64,000 nucleotides of DNA from Candidatus Nitrosocosmicus sp. (GTDB lineage Archaea > Thermoproteota > Nitrososphaeria > Nitrososphaerales > Nitrososphaeraceae). Shown piece by piece: positions 1-9,985 of this stretch. The position numbers and the translations under genes are program-made. The DNA is taken from assembly GCA_025934495.1 (NCBI GenBank), contig JAICXY010000002.1:1-64000 (forward strand), given 5' to 3'. The notes under the pieces are model-generated. The model saw nothing but the letters and a program-made list of their open reading frames with translations. It was not told the DNA's origin and searched no databases. Each line of letters begins with the position of its first letter. Within the stretch, counting starts at the first letter, position 1.

Positions 1-300
1 CCTGACAATAAAATTTTTGGTCTATCCAAATTTCAAAGACTAATAGACAAAGTTTCATCAAAACCTCAATTACAAGAGAGATTAACTTATCAAATTCTTG
101 GAGAAATTACTAATAGATTAGAGCCAAAAGGAATAGGTGTTGTTATAAAAGCTATACATACATGCGTATTTGCTAGAGGTGCCCAATCAAGTACTGCTGA
201 ATTTACTACATCTGCAGTAGAAGGAGTATTTAAGGAAAATATAAATACAAAAAATGAATTTTTGTCAATAATTAATGCAAATGGCAGATTACGCCTTTGA
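1..300 (+). CDS. folE: GTP cyclohydrolase I, C-terminal part (5' truncated by window edge)
   Basis: Frame 1 reads ...KIFGLSKFQRLIDKVSSKPQLQERLTYQILGEITNRLEPKGIGVVIKAIHTCVFARGAQ...TTSAVEGVFKEN...RL*, matching the FolE C-terminal pattern (GLSK-R, QVQERLT, H-C--RG). Not in the supplied ORF list because its start lies outside the window. Confidence 0.85.
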   Translation, partial: PDNKIFGLSKFQRLIDKVSSKPQLQERLTYQILGEITNRLEPKGIGVVIKAIHTCVFARGAQSSTAEFTTSAVEGVFKENINTKNEFLSIINANGRLRL

Positions 301-398
301 ATATCTAAAAAATAAGTTAATCCTCATGGTAAAGATTGGCAATCATCAAAAAAAAATGCGATATATTTTAATTAGATGTAGTTGCCAGAAAATTTAAA

Positions 399-1253
399 TT
401 GATATCTGCACCAGCAGCAGCAACCAATTATAACAATGGTAGTAGGAATAACAATACCAATATTATAGAATATTTAGATTGGAACAATGCTCTTAATATA
501 CTAGATAAAGCATATAGACTTGGATTATTTGTTTTAATTATTGGCCCTAAAGGCACAGGTAAAACGTCTTTGGTAAGAAAGTTTGCTAATTCTATAGGCA
601 AAGATCTATTCTCAGTTAACTTTAGCCTAAGGACCAGAGAATCTCATTTGATAGGAACAAATACAATTGATAACGGTCAAATAAATTTTGTTAATGGAAT
701 TTTAGTTCGTTCAATGACTGAGGGAAACCTGTTATATTTGGACGAACTTAATGCAGCAGAACCTGATGTGTTACTTAGATTAGATGAAGCATTGGACGAC
801 AGAAGACAGATTGTTTTAAAAGAATCAGAAGGCCAAACGATAGTGGCAAAAGATGGTTGGTTTTCGATAGGGACAATAAATCCTCTATCACATGTTGGTA
901 CAAAAGAATTACCACCGCAAATAATAAGCAGATTTCCAATTAGAATAATGTTAGACTACCCTCCAGAAAATACAGAATTAGAAATAATAAAAAAACATGT
1001 CAATTTAAATTATAATGATGAAGAAATAATAAGAAGTGCGATAAGATTAGCTAATAATTTAAGACGAGCTGCATCATTAGAAGAAATTTTTTATAGCCCA
1101 AGTATAAGGGAAACTATCGCATTTTCAAAGCTCATCACTAATAATACCAATCCAAAAGATGCGGCAGAAATAGTTTTTGCAAATGTATATCATCAATGGG
1201 GAGAAATAGAATACAGAAAAGTGATGGACATTATAACCTCAATATTTATTTAG
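399..1253 (+). CDS. AAA+ ATPase of MoxR/CbbQ/NorQ type
   Basis: Walker A GPKGTGKTS; Walker B LLYLDELNAAEPDVLLRLDEALDDRRQ; INPLSHVGTKELPPQIISRF (sensor/arginine-finger region as in CbbQ/NorQ/GvpN). TTG start. Confidence 0.85.
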   Translation: MISAPAAATNYNNGSRNNNTNIIEYLDWNNALNILDKAYRLGLFVLIIGPKGTGKTSLVRKFANSIGKDLFSVNFSLRTRESHLIGTNTIDNGQINFVNGILVRSMTEGNLLYLDELNAAEPDVLLRLDEALDDRRQIVLKESEGQTIVAKDGWFSIGTINPLSHVGTKELPPQIISRFPIRIMLDYPPENTELEIIKKHVNLNYNDEEIIRSAIRLANNLRRAASLEEIFYSPSIRETIAFSKLITNNTNPKDAAEIVFANVYHQWGEIEYRKVMDIITSIFI

Positions 1254-1269
1254 TTGAGTTTGATCCAAA

Positions 1270-3027
1270 TTGTCTATTTTTTGGAACGTAAAGGAAAAGG
1301 AAAGAAAATCCGGGGATGGAACAACAAGAGGACCATCCGAAGTGGAAGATGTTAAAAAAATGAATAATCAATTAAAACCATTTATAAAAGATAACGATAC
1401 TGAAACAGAAGAGGCGAATATTCGGAATGATGTTTTATTAGAAATATCTACTTTTTTAGCTAGGCGTTGGTCGAACATTAATGATGTATCAGTAATTATC
1501 TCGAGGGAAAGAAAAACATCTACAAATATTGAAAAAAAGAAAATAACTCTACCCGAATTAGGATATTTTTATGGCAATACATTTCAAAAATATCGACAAT
1601 GGAGAACGTTACTTTGGTATGAATCAATGAGATTAAAGTATTCATTTAAAATATATGACATCGATATAGCATTTGGATATATTTTCAATATAATAGAAAC
1701 CAAGAGAGTTGAAATTTTAGGCCTTGACGAATGGAGAGGAATGATAAAAGAAATTATATTTTATGAATCATTATCCGGAAATTACAAACCTCTATTGAAT
1801 TCACTCCATGGTAAAATTAAAATCATTGAAGCTTTTTCTCAATTTTTTTTAACAGGTTTTGTCAAAGGTGAAATATATGGTGGAGAGAATGAGAGAATTC
1901 AGAGAGCTTCAGAATATGCACAAAATGTGATAAATGAATATATTAAAAACTATAAAAAAAACAACAGGCAGACGAACCCATCTGAAGACCAAAAGTTACT
2001 TGAAAGCGAAACAAGGAAAATAATAAAGATACTTCAAATAGATTCACTAATGTCTATGCCTCCAATTCCCCTCATCATGCCAAAAAATAAGTTTGGTCTA
2101 TCTATGAGTCATGAGGAAGTTATAAACCAGATAGAGAAAATTGTTAAATTAAAAAGCAAAGAAATAGAAATTGAAAAATTAGGGAAAGATATAGAACAAG
2201 GGAAAGATATAAAAGAAGAATTTAAAATTCTAGTTAAAGAAAGCAAGAAAAATGACAATAAAGGCTATGAAACTATTGAAAATCTTTCAATTACAATACC
2301 TGACAATAATATAGACATTGATGAAAATAGAATTTATGATTATAATTTAATTAATAAAATAAAAACTGCATTAAAAGAGTGGAAATCAGGATGGAAAGAA
2401 AATTATGATTACTTCGGTGAAGAAATAGAGACGGAACACTATATTGAAAGACAACAAAAAGTTTTCATATCAGATAAAAAGATTACAATAAATGTTAAAA
2501 TTTCAATTCTTCTTGACCTTTCAAGTAGCATAGAAGACAATGAAATCGAATACAAAAAAGCTGCAGTAGCTCTTTGTGAGGGTTTAGAGTTTTTAGGAAT
2601 AAAATTTTCTATTTATGCATTTAATACCGAATCAAGATCTATCAAATGTTGGATCATTAAACCTCAAAATGTTAGATGGGGGCCAATTTATGCAAAAAGA
2701 TTAATGAAAATTAAACCCTTGGGAGGAACACCTCTAGCAGAGGTTTATGGAATATTGCAACCAGTTATAAATTCATTTAAACCTGATATTTTTGTAACTC
2801 TAACAGATGGAGAACCATCCGATATGGATGCAGTTAGAAAAACAGTATTATCATATAAAAGATCCGGAATAAGAATGATTGCAATAGGCTTAGGATCAGA
2901 TATAAATGATGCAATAGGTATTGGATATAATTTAAAATACCTAAACTATGAGAAAACTTTATCATTATCTAAAAAGAGATTACAAGACATACCAAAAAAA
3001 GTACTTAGATTATTAACACTGGAATGA
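1270..3027 (+). CDS. VWA-domain protein (NorD/CbbO/CobT-like), partner of the upstream AAA+ ATPase
   Basis: C-terminal VWA with MIDAS: ILLDLSSSIEDNE (DxSxS), GGTPLAEV, TLTDGEPSD. 16 bp after the ATPase gene. Confidence 0.8.
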   Translation: MSIFWNVKEKERKSGDGTTRGPSEVEDVKKMNNQLKPFIKDNDTETEEANIRNDVLLEISTFLARRWSNINDVSVIISRERKTSTNIEKKKITLPELGYFYGNTFQKYRQWRTLLWYESMRLKYSFKIYDIDIAFGYIFNIIETKRVEILGLDEWRGMIKEIIFYESLSGNYKPLLNSLHGKIKIIEAFSQFFLTGFVKGEIYGGENERIQRASEYAQNVINEYIKNYKKNNRQTNPSEDQKLLESETRKIIKILQIDSLMSMPPIPLIMPKNKFGLSMSHEEVINQIEKIVKLKSKEIEIEKLGKDIEQGKDIKEEFKILVKESKKNDNKGYETIENLSITIPDNNIDIDENRIYDYNLINKIKTALKEWKSGWKENYDYFGEEIETEHYIERQQKVFISDKKITINVKISILLDLSSSIEDNEIEYKKAAVALCEGLEFLGIKFSIYAFNTESRSIKCWIIKPQNVRWGPIYAKRLMKIKPLGGTPLAEVYGILQPVINSFKPDIFVTLTDGEPSDMDAVRKTVLSYKRSGIRMIAIGLGSDINDAIGIGYNLKYLNYEKTLSLSKKRLQDIPKKVLRLLTLE

Positions 3028-3106
3028 AATGTTGTTTGGTTGAGGAGGTGAAAGTCATAGATTATGTAAAGATAAAATAAATTTCATCACACAAGAATAA
3101 AAAAAA

Positions 3107-3775
3107 TTAAAATTGTAAATTTGGATTTTCTTTCTTTAGTTTTCCCCAATCTGCCAAAAAGACATCCAAGCCCTTATCAGTCAACGTGTGATAAATCATT
3201 TTTTGAAGTATTTCAGGAGGCAATGTAACAACATCTGCACCAAGTTTGGCAGATTCGATCACATGAATAGGATGGCGAATGCTAGCAACAAGCACTTGTG
3301 TAGTTATGTCATAGTTTGTAAAAATTTGTACAATATCACTTATCAAGGTCAATCCATCGTGTCCTATATCATCTAACCGTCCAATAAATGGACTTACATA
3401 GGTTGCTCCAGCCTTTGCTGCAAGTAATGCTTGATTTGCAGAAAAAATCAGTGTTACGTTAGTTTTAATGTTTTTTTTAGTTAAAAAATTGATAGCCTTT
3501 AAACCTACGCTACTCATGGGAATTTTCACTACCACGTTATCACCGTAATTAGCAAGTTTTAACGATTCCTCGATTATCTCCTCAAAATCAATTGCAACTA
3601 TCTCCAAACTCACCGGACCGTCTACAAGTTTGACAATATTCCTCATTAGGTCAATTGGATCTCTCGATTTTTCTTTCAAAAGGAGACTTGGATTTGTAGT
3701 AATACCATCTACAATTCCAAGTTCTAGATATTTTTTTATCGCTTCAATATTGGCAGTATCTAAAAATATTTTCAT
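3107..3775 (-). CDS. tal: Transaldolase / fructose-6-phosphate aldolase family
   Basis: MKIFLDTANIEAIKKYLELGIVDGITTNPSLL...VVVKIPMSSVGLKAI...NVTLIFSANQALLAAKAGATYVSPFIGRLDD; typical short (MipB/TalC-like) transaldolase. Confidence 0.92.
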   Translation of the reverse strand: MKIFLDTANIEAIKKYLELGIVDGITTNPSLLLKEKSRDPIDLMRNIVKLVDGPVSLEIVAIDFEEIIEESLKLANYGDNVVVKIPMSSVGLKAINFLTKKNIKTNVTLIFSANQALLAAKAGATYVSPFIGRLDDIGHDGLTLISDIVQIFTNYDITTQVLVASIRHPIHVIESAKLGADVVTLPPEILQKMIYHTLTDKGLDVFLADWGKLKKENPNLQF

Positions 3776-4749
3776 CTTCTATCACTTTTTTTTAATTGAA
3801 TCACATTCTTTACTATTTCTTTTGGAGATAAACCATATTTATCAAATAATTGATCTATTTCATCATCACGTGCAGATTCACCAAACAAATCACGTACACC
3901 TAATTTCTTTACGAGTGTGGGACAATATTCGGAAGTAACGTCAGAAATAGAGGAACCTAGTCCACCTATGATACTATGTTCCTCTATCGAAACAATAGGA
4001 CCAGCTTCTTTAACACACTGGTAGATCAAATCCCTGTCAATTGGCTTTATTGAATACATGTCAACAACTCTACAAGCAATACCATGTTCTTTTTTTAAAA
4101 TATTGCTGGCATTAATGGAGGATGTCACCATAGTTCCGCATGAAAACAAACTTAAATCATTACCATCGATTAATATATTACCCCTGCCAATCTTAAATTC
4201 AGAATTTCTATCATAGATTTCAGGAGTCGAAGGACGAGCTAATCTCACATAAAATGGCCCAGAAATACTTGCTATTTGTTTTATCAATTTTTTTGTTGTA
4301 ATAGAATCCGACGGAACTAAAACTTTCATATTAGGAAGAGATTTCATTACGGAAATATCCTCTATTTGCTGGTGAGTAGCGCCATCAGGTCCTACAGATA
4401 ACCCCGCATGAGAAACTACAATTTTCACATTAAGATTGGGATAACAAATTGCATTTCTTATTTGGTCTAAACATCTGCCAGGAATAAATGCTGCATATGT
4501 ACTTGCAAATGAAATCTTTCCAGCTATTGCCAAGCCTGCAGCTATCGAAACCAAATTTGCTTCTGCAATACCTACATTATAAAGCCTATCTGGGAATCTA
4601 TCCCCAAATACTTTTGTTTTTAATGAATCAGTAGTATCTCCACCCACACATACAACATTAGGATATTCATTACCTAAACTAACCAATGCTTCCCCATATG
4701 CTGATCTCATTTCTGAGATTTGTACACTAGTACTCAAAGAAAATGACAT
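3772..4749 (-). CDS. Transketolase, C-terminal (pyrimidine-binding) subunit
   Basis: RSAYGEALVSLGNEYPNVVCVGGDTTDSLKT...NVGIAEANLVSIAAGLAIAGKISFASTYAAF...GLSVGPDGATHQQIEDI. 4-nt overlap with the transaldolase CDS. Confidence 0.92.
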   Translation of the reverse strand: MSFSLSTSVQISEMRSAYGEALVSLGNEYPNVVCVGGDTTDSLKTKVFGDRFPDRLYNVGIAEANLVSIAAGLAIAGKISFASTYAAFIPGRCLDQIRNAICYPNLNVKIVVSHAGLSVGPDGATHQQIEDISVMKSLPNMKVLVPSDSITTKKLIKQIASISGPFYVRLARPSTPEIYDRNSEFKIGRGNILIDGNDLSLFSCGTMVTSSINASNILKKEHGIACRVVDMYSIKPIDRDLIYQCVKEAGPIVSIEEHSIIGGLGSSISDVTSEYCPTLVKKLGVRDLFGESARDDEIDQLFDKYGLSPKEIVKNVIQLKKSDRR

Positions 4750-4792
4750 GATTATTTAACCGCGATTGTTATATTATTCTTTAAACTATCCT

Positions 4793-6427
4793 TTATAATT
4801 TTTTTTGTTCCCATATCTTATTAACCACATTAAATCTATTTAGAATTTCTTTTCTATTTTTTATCCAATCATCTTTTATATCATACGAATCTGATTCTAT
4901 TAACAATTCTTTTTCAAGAATTGAATTCAATAAAAATTTCGTATTTTTGAGTGTTTCAATAATATTGTCAGAGCCGAAAATAGCATTACCCATAACAAAA
5001 ATTCTGCAACCTGCTTCATAACAAGAAGATATTGTTGACAAATCAATGCCGCCATCAGCTTCAAAATATCCGCTATATCCATTACTTTTAAGATCAGGAA
5101 TCAAGTTTTTCATTTTAGGTAAAACAGATGGAATAAACTTTTGGCCCGCAAAACCCGGATTAACCGACATGATTATTATTACATCTAAACGATCTAGGTA
5201 GTGATATATCCATTTTGGTAATTCGGTATTTGGATTAATTGCTAAACCTGGGCTTACACCATTAGAAATTATTTTATTATTTATTTTTTCAAATTCTTTT
5301 TCATCATTACATACCTCTACATGAACAGTAATTACATCACATCCAGCATCAATGTATGAATCTAAAACATCAAATGGGTTATTTATCATCAAATGAGTAT
5401 CAAATGGCAGCTTTGTTATTCCGCGTAAATTTTTTATAGTATCATGAAAAAATGTTGTATTTGGTACAAATTTTCCATCCATGACGTCAAGATGAATCAT
5501 ATCCACGCCGAATTTTTCAACTGTTTCAATTTTCGATTCAAAACTTTCTTTGCTCCCGCCTGCAATTATAGAAGGCGAAATCATATATTCACCTTCCAGT
5601 TCCTTTATCAAAAGTGGAAGATGCTTTTTAGAAGGGGCCCTACCATGCCATTGTGGATTATTTGCCATATGTTTTATCCCATTTCCTTTTACGGTATTAG
5701 CTATTATGATTTTAGGTTTTCCTATAGACCTTGTTTTAAGTGCATTGATTAGTTGTTCTATTCTATGACCATTTACTTCGACCACATTCCAATTAAAAGA
5801 TAGCCATTTTTCTTTCAGCGGGTCCAGAGGCATAATGTCGTCGCTAAACCCGTCTTGTTGAATTTTATTTCTATCCAAAATTGCAACTATATTATCTAAT
5901 TTAAATTTTGCAGCAGCCATTGCGGCTTCCCATACTTGACCTTCATTAATTTCCCCGTCACCTAACAGACAATAAACCATATTGTTTTTATTATCGAGTT
6001 TATTTGCAAGACCAATACCAACAGATATGGATAATCCTATTCCTTCAGATCCACCAGAATACTCTATTCCTGGAACACTATGATGCTTTTGAAAATCACT
6101 GTATCTAACAGGATGACCTTGCAATCTCGAATTTAATTTTCGTAATGTCTTTATTTCTTCTTTTGGAAATGAACCGGCAATAGATAATATGGCATAGTAA
6201 CCTGGAGCCGAATGAGCTTTAGAATTTATAAAATAATCTCGGCTTTGTAAGAATGGGTTGGCGATATCCAAGTTCATAATTTGAAAATAAAGAGCACCCA
6301 TAATTTCTGCAGCAGAAAAAGAAGCACCAGGGTGACCTGAACCAGCTTCAGCTATTCCTATGAGTGCCAAAGTTCTTACCTCCTTAATTTTATTTTTTAA
6401 CGCTAAAAACCTGTTTACATCATGCAT
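4793..6427 (-). CDS. Fusion: transketolase N-terminal (TPP-binding) subunit plus ribulose-phosphate 3-epimerase
   Basis: N-terminal half: EAGSGHPGASFSAAEI...LLGDGEINEGQVWEAAMAAAKFKLDNIVAILDRNKIQQDG. From about residue 280: MISPSIIAGGSKESFESKIETVEKFGVDMIHLDVMDGKFVPNTTF...DTHLMI...HVEV...SVNPGFAGQKFIPSVLPKM...EADGGID (Rpe). One uninterrupted 544-aa frame. Confidence 0.9.
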   Translation of the reverse strand: MHDVNRFLALKNKIKEVRTLALIGIAEAGSGHPGASFSAAEIMGALYFQIMNLDIANPFLQSRDYFINSKAHSAPGYYAILSIAGSFPKEEIKTLRKLNSRLQGHPVRYSDFQKHHSVPGIEYSGGSEGIGLSISVGIGLANKLDNKNNMVYCLLGDGEINEGQVWEAAMAAAKFKLDNIVAILDRNKIQQDGFSDDIMPLDPLKEKWLSFNWNVVEVNGHRIEQLINALKTRSIGKPKIIIANTVKGNGIKHMANNPQWHGRAPSKKHLPLLIKELEGEYMISPSIIAGGSKESFESKIETVEKFGVDMIHLDVMDGKFVPNTTFFHDTIKNLRGITKLPFDTHLMINNPFDVLDSYIDAGCDVITVHVEVCNDEKEFEKINNKIISNGVSPGLAINPNTELPKWIYHYLDRLDVIIIMSVNPGFAGQKFIPSVLPKMKNLIPDLKSNGYSGYFEADGGIDLSTISSCYEAGCRIFVMGNAIFGSDNIIETLKNTKFLLNSILEKELLIESDSYDIKDDWIKNRKEILNRFNVVNKIWEQKKL

Positions 6428-6546
6428 AAATTAAATTCACCATTATCATATAATCAAGGGTACAATAGCATGTAAAAGAGAGTTTCAAAGTGGAAAATAT
6501 ATAAACATGTATCCCAATGTAATCATCATATTCATTTTTTATCGGA

Positions 6547-6891
6547 TTATTTATTAACATCATATTCATTAATATCGGTTAAAATTGAATTTAAATCAGA
6601 GCTAGTTAAACCTACACCCATTTTAGCATCCCTTCTATCTATAATTGAATTTTTTGAAAAAACAATTAAGGTGGGTACAGCATTAATATGATATTTATCC
6701 CAAAGTGGATTATCATCTTCATTTATTTTGACACCCCCCACCAAAATATTGGGATTTATTTCTTTTACTTTTTCTTCAAAAATTGGTTTAAATCGACTAC
6801 AATAATGACACCAATCTGCATAAAACAATACAAGTGATTTTGAATTGTTTTTTGTGAGCAGGTCCATTTCATCTAAACCATAATCTTTCAT
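6547..6891 (-). CDS. Thioredoxin-fold protein
   Basis: LVLFYADWCHYCSRFKPIFEEKV...VPTLIVF; CxxC active site (CHYC) and cis-Pro (VPT). Confidence 0.85.
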   Translation of the reverse strand: MKDYGLDEMDLLTKNNSKSLVLFYADWCHYCSRFKPIFEEKVKEINPNILVGGVKINEDDNPLWDKYHINAVPTLIVFSKNSIIDRRDAKMGVGLTSSDLNSILTDINEYDVNK

Positions 6892-7042
6892 ACTATATCT
6901 ACATCAAAACATCAATTATAAAATATATTTATTTATCTATTTTTAAAACCATATCTAAATTAAAAAAATGTAATAATTTGAAGGAATCAATTTTGCTTTG
7001 CATTTGGAGAATGACGATTAAAATATAATTCATAGAAAAAGA

Positions 7043-8371
7043 TTATCCAGGTAGTTTGAAATTTGGTAACTGCGGCAGCTTGAAATTTGGTAACTGCGGC
7101 AGCTTGAAATTTGGTAACTGCGGCAGTTGTGGCAAGTTTGGTAATGGAGAATAGGGATTGTTATCTTGTGGACCAGGAGACAATAATGAAAAAGTGTTAT
7201 TTAATAAAGATAAAGCAGGGCGAGGTGTTAAAGTTGCTGTCAAATTTAATATTTGTCCATTTCTATTAACAGTCAGTTTGAGATCATCACCTACTTTTTT
7301 ATTTAAATCCAAATAGGAAATAACATCATCGATTCTTGAAACAGGGATTTTATCTACTCCAATAAGAATATCTTTTTCAATAATTCGTTGGTGGCCATAC
7401 ATATCAACTTGGATGACCAAACCCCTCAAACCGGCTTTAGCGGCAGGTCCATCTTTTACCACGTTATCGATTAGTACACCTTTATAATTTCGCGGAAGAC
7501 CAAATAGATCAGTTAAATCAGGGGACAGTTTAGAGCCAGAAATTCCAAGCCAGGGATGTTGATAAGTTCCATTTTTTATCAATGAAGGAATTGCCCTAAG
7601 AATATCATATGAAGGAATTGCAAAACCTACACCAGTATAAGCACCAGTATTTGAAAATATGGCAGTATTCATACCTATAACAGATCCGTTCAAATTAATG
7701 AGAGGTCCTCCTGAATTTCCTGGATTTATTGCGGCATCTGTTTGGATTACATTAGGTATGGAATATCCGGAATCAGAATCAGGTAAAAGTCTGCCCATTT
7801 GACTTATAATCCCAAAAGTTAAAGTATTATCCAAACCGTAGGGATTTCCGATAGCAAGAACAGGATCGCCTACTTTTAAGTTTGTAGAATTAGAAAATAT
7901 TACGGGCACCAAATTTTCATTCACAGGATCTACTAATTTGATTACTGCAATGTCTCCATATGGATCTGTTCCAACTAATTTTGCAGAATATGAATTTCCA
8001 TCGTTGAATGTAACTACAATATTAATGGCAGAACTTACAACATGATAATTTGTAATAATATAACCTGATTTATCATATACGAATCCAGATCCATATTTTG
8101 CAGGCATTGAATTAGCACTATTTGTATCAAATAATGGATTAGACGTATATGAAGAAGATTTATATTCAGTGGTAATTTGCACCACTGAATCTTTTACCTT
8201 ACGAAAAGCATCATTTAATAAATTATTACCATTGCCGAACAATCCCGGAATCTGCTGCTGTTTTGAATTTTGACCATGAGCCTGAAAAGAGGATATAACA
8301 ATGCTCGAAAGTAGGAGCAAACTAAAAAAAAATATAAAACTTTGTTTATTAAAAAGAATATTCATATGCAC
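7043..8371 (-). CDS. HtrA/DegP-like secreted trypsin-type serine protease with PDZ domain and repetitive Pro-rich C-terminus
   Basis: N-terminal signal/TM; triad motifs TNYHVV (H), GDIAVIK (D), NPGNSGGPL (S); PDZ GPAAKAGLRG; C-terminal LPQLPNFK repeats. Confidence 0.9.
   Translation of the reverse strand: MHMNILFNKQSFIFFFSLLLLSSIVISSFQAHGQNSKQQQIPGLFGNGNNLLNDAFRKVKDSVVQITTEYKSSSYTSNPLFDTNSANSMPAKYGSGFVYDKSGYIITNYHVVSSAINIVVTFNDGNSYSAKLVGTDPYGDIAVIKLVDPVNENLVPVIFSNSTNLKVGDPVLAIGNPYGLDNTLTFGIISQMGRLLPDSDSGYSIPNVIQTDAAINPGNSGGPLINLNGSVIGMNTAIFSNTGAYTGVGFAIPSYDILRAIPSLIKNGTYQHPWLGISGSKLSPDLTDLFGLPRNYKGVLIDNVVKDGPAAKAGLRGLVIQVDMYGHQRIIEKDILIGVDKIPVSRIDDVISYLDLNKKVGDDLKLTVNRNGQILNLTATLTPRPALSLLNNTFSLLSPGPQDNNPYSPLPNLPQLPQLPNFKLPQLPNFKLPQLPNFKLPG
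7065..7140 (-). repeat. In-frame tandem repeat (about 24-nt unit, about 3 copies) at the 3' end of the htrA-like gene
   Basis: agcttgaaatttggtaactgcggc repeated; encodes (LPQLPNFK)n. Confidence 0.85.
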
Positions 8372-8508
8372 TATTTCATTATTAGATATTTATATTTACA
8401 TTAAAATTATACAAATACATGATATTGTTGATGATGATGATGATGTATGCAAAAGTTGTAATTTTTGAAACTTTATAAAAGATAGTAGAATGTACTAAAT
8501 ATAAAATA

Positions 8509-9264
8509 ATGTCTATTATAAATGAAGATAATAGTAAAGTAGTGACTATAAAAAACTTAAATTTAAGGGGCATTTCAGACATTATTTTGGATGATATTTC
8601 TATTGAAATAAAAAAAGGAGACTTTTTTGGTATAATAGGGCCTAACGGTGCTGGAAAGACAACTCTTTTTAAATGTATGTTAGGATTGAATAAAAATTAT
8701 TCCGGGACTATAAAAGTTTTTAATAAAGAAATAAAAAACGAATCCAAAGAAATATATAAAAGGATTGGATATATACCGCAGTCAAATAGTTTCGATCATC
8801 GATTTCCCTTAACAGTAAAGGAGATAATAGATTTAGGTGCATTAGGAAAAGAAATCAATAAAGACAAAATTGATGATTTATTGGAATTAACTGGTATTTC
8901 TGAATATATGAATAAAAGAATAGGGGATCTTTCAGGTGGACAACAGCAAAGAGTAATGATAACAAAGGCATTGATTCATGAACCAGAACTTTTAATTTTA
9001 GATGAACCCACCACAGCTATAGATGCAAACATTTTAAAGTTATTTTATAAATTATTAATAAAATTAAACAAGGAAAAAAAGATAACTATAATTTGGTCCT
9101 CTCATGATCTTGATGCAGTAAATTTATTATCAAACAAGGTAGCCTGTATTTATAAAAAGTTATTATTTCATGGTAGATCGGAAGAATTTTTTAGCGATGA
9201 AAATAATTTAAAGAAATTCACAGAATCAGCAATGCATATACATATCAAAAGCTATCATCACTAA
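8509..9264 (+). CDS. ABC transporter ATP-binding protein, ZnuC/metal-type
   Basis: Walker A GPNGAGKTTL; Q-loop GYIPQ; signature LSGGQQQRVMI; Walker B LLILDEPTTAID; H-loop WSSHDLDAV. Confidence 0.88.
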   Translation: MSIINEDNSKVVTIKNLNLRGISDIILDDISIEIKKGDFFGIIGPNGAGKTTLFKCMLGLNKNYSGTIKVFNKEIKNESKEIYKRIGYIPQSNSFDHRFPLTVKEIIDLGALGKEINKDKIDDLLELTGISEYMNKRIGDLSGGQQQRVMITKALIHEPELLILDEPTTAIDANILKLFYKLLIKLNKEKKITIIWSSHDLDAVNLLSNKVACIYKKLLFHGRSEEFFSDENNLKKFTESAMHIHIKSYHH

Positions 9265-9370
9265 TGATATAGATATTGATCATAATACGTGATTATAACA
9301 GCTGGAAAATTATAAAAACATCACTATTAAAAAACTAATCAGATAATAAATAAATTGGAACAGGGTAAAA

Positions 9371-9985
9371 ATGAAAGCAGATGAAAATGGTAGTGGAAAT
9401 GCACACGCGATTAAAACAGGTAAGACTAGAAGCATTACATTTAGATTAGAAAGCTCTATAATCGAAGAATTACAAATCGAAGCAGAATATAGAGAAACGT
9501 CATTGAATGTACTTATAAATCAAATATTGCGTCGATACTCAAATTGGGAAAGATATGAAAATAAAATGGGCTTGTTGCCTATACCTAAAATAATGCTATC
9601 AAGTATGATGGAAGAAGTAATGAAAATTGGAAAGGAAAATGGAATTAACGACATTGTAGTTTTTAGGAATTCATTGATAAAAGAGCTTTCACAAACGGCT
9701 TTTATTTTTTTAAAAGATTTTGTATTGCTAATAAAAAAAAATTACAACTTGTTAACTGTTTTAGAGGTCTTGGAGCAATATATGAAAGTAGTCGGAATAA
9801 ATTCAGATCATAGAATCGAAGATGATGGAAAACACATTTACGTTATTCAACACAAATTAGGAGAAAATTGGTCTTTATTTATAAAGGAATTTTTAATACT
9901 TATATTTGAAAACTTAGGCAAGGTAAAAGTAGATATCTCAAGCACCCAAAATACAACCGTAGCAAAAGTTTTTATCAATTTATAA
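9371..9985 (+). CDS. Protein with N-terminal ribbon-helix-helix-like segment, putative regulator
   Basis: RSITFRLESSIIEELQIEAEYRETSLNVLINQILRRY resembles a CopG/Arc-type RHH; the rest is uncharacterised. Confidence 0.5.
   Translation: MKADENGSGNAHAIKTGKTRSITFRLESSIIEELQIEAEYRETSLNVLINQILRRYSNWERYENKMGLLPIPKIMLSSMMEEVMKIGKENGINDIVVFRNSLIKELSQTAFIFLKDFVLLIKKNYNLLTVLEVLEQYMKVVGINSDHRIEDDGKHIYVIQHKLGENWSLFIKEFLILIFENLGKVKVDISSTQNTTVAKVFINL

Noticed and set aside
5444-5768. Plus-strand ORFs 5444..5752 and 5550..5768
   Set aside because: Antisense to the transketolase-Rpe fusion gene.
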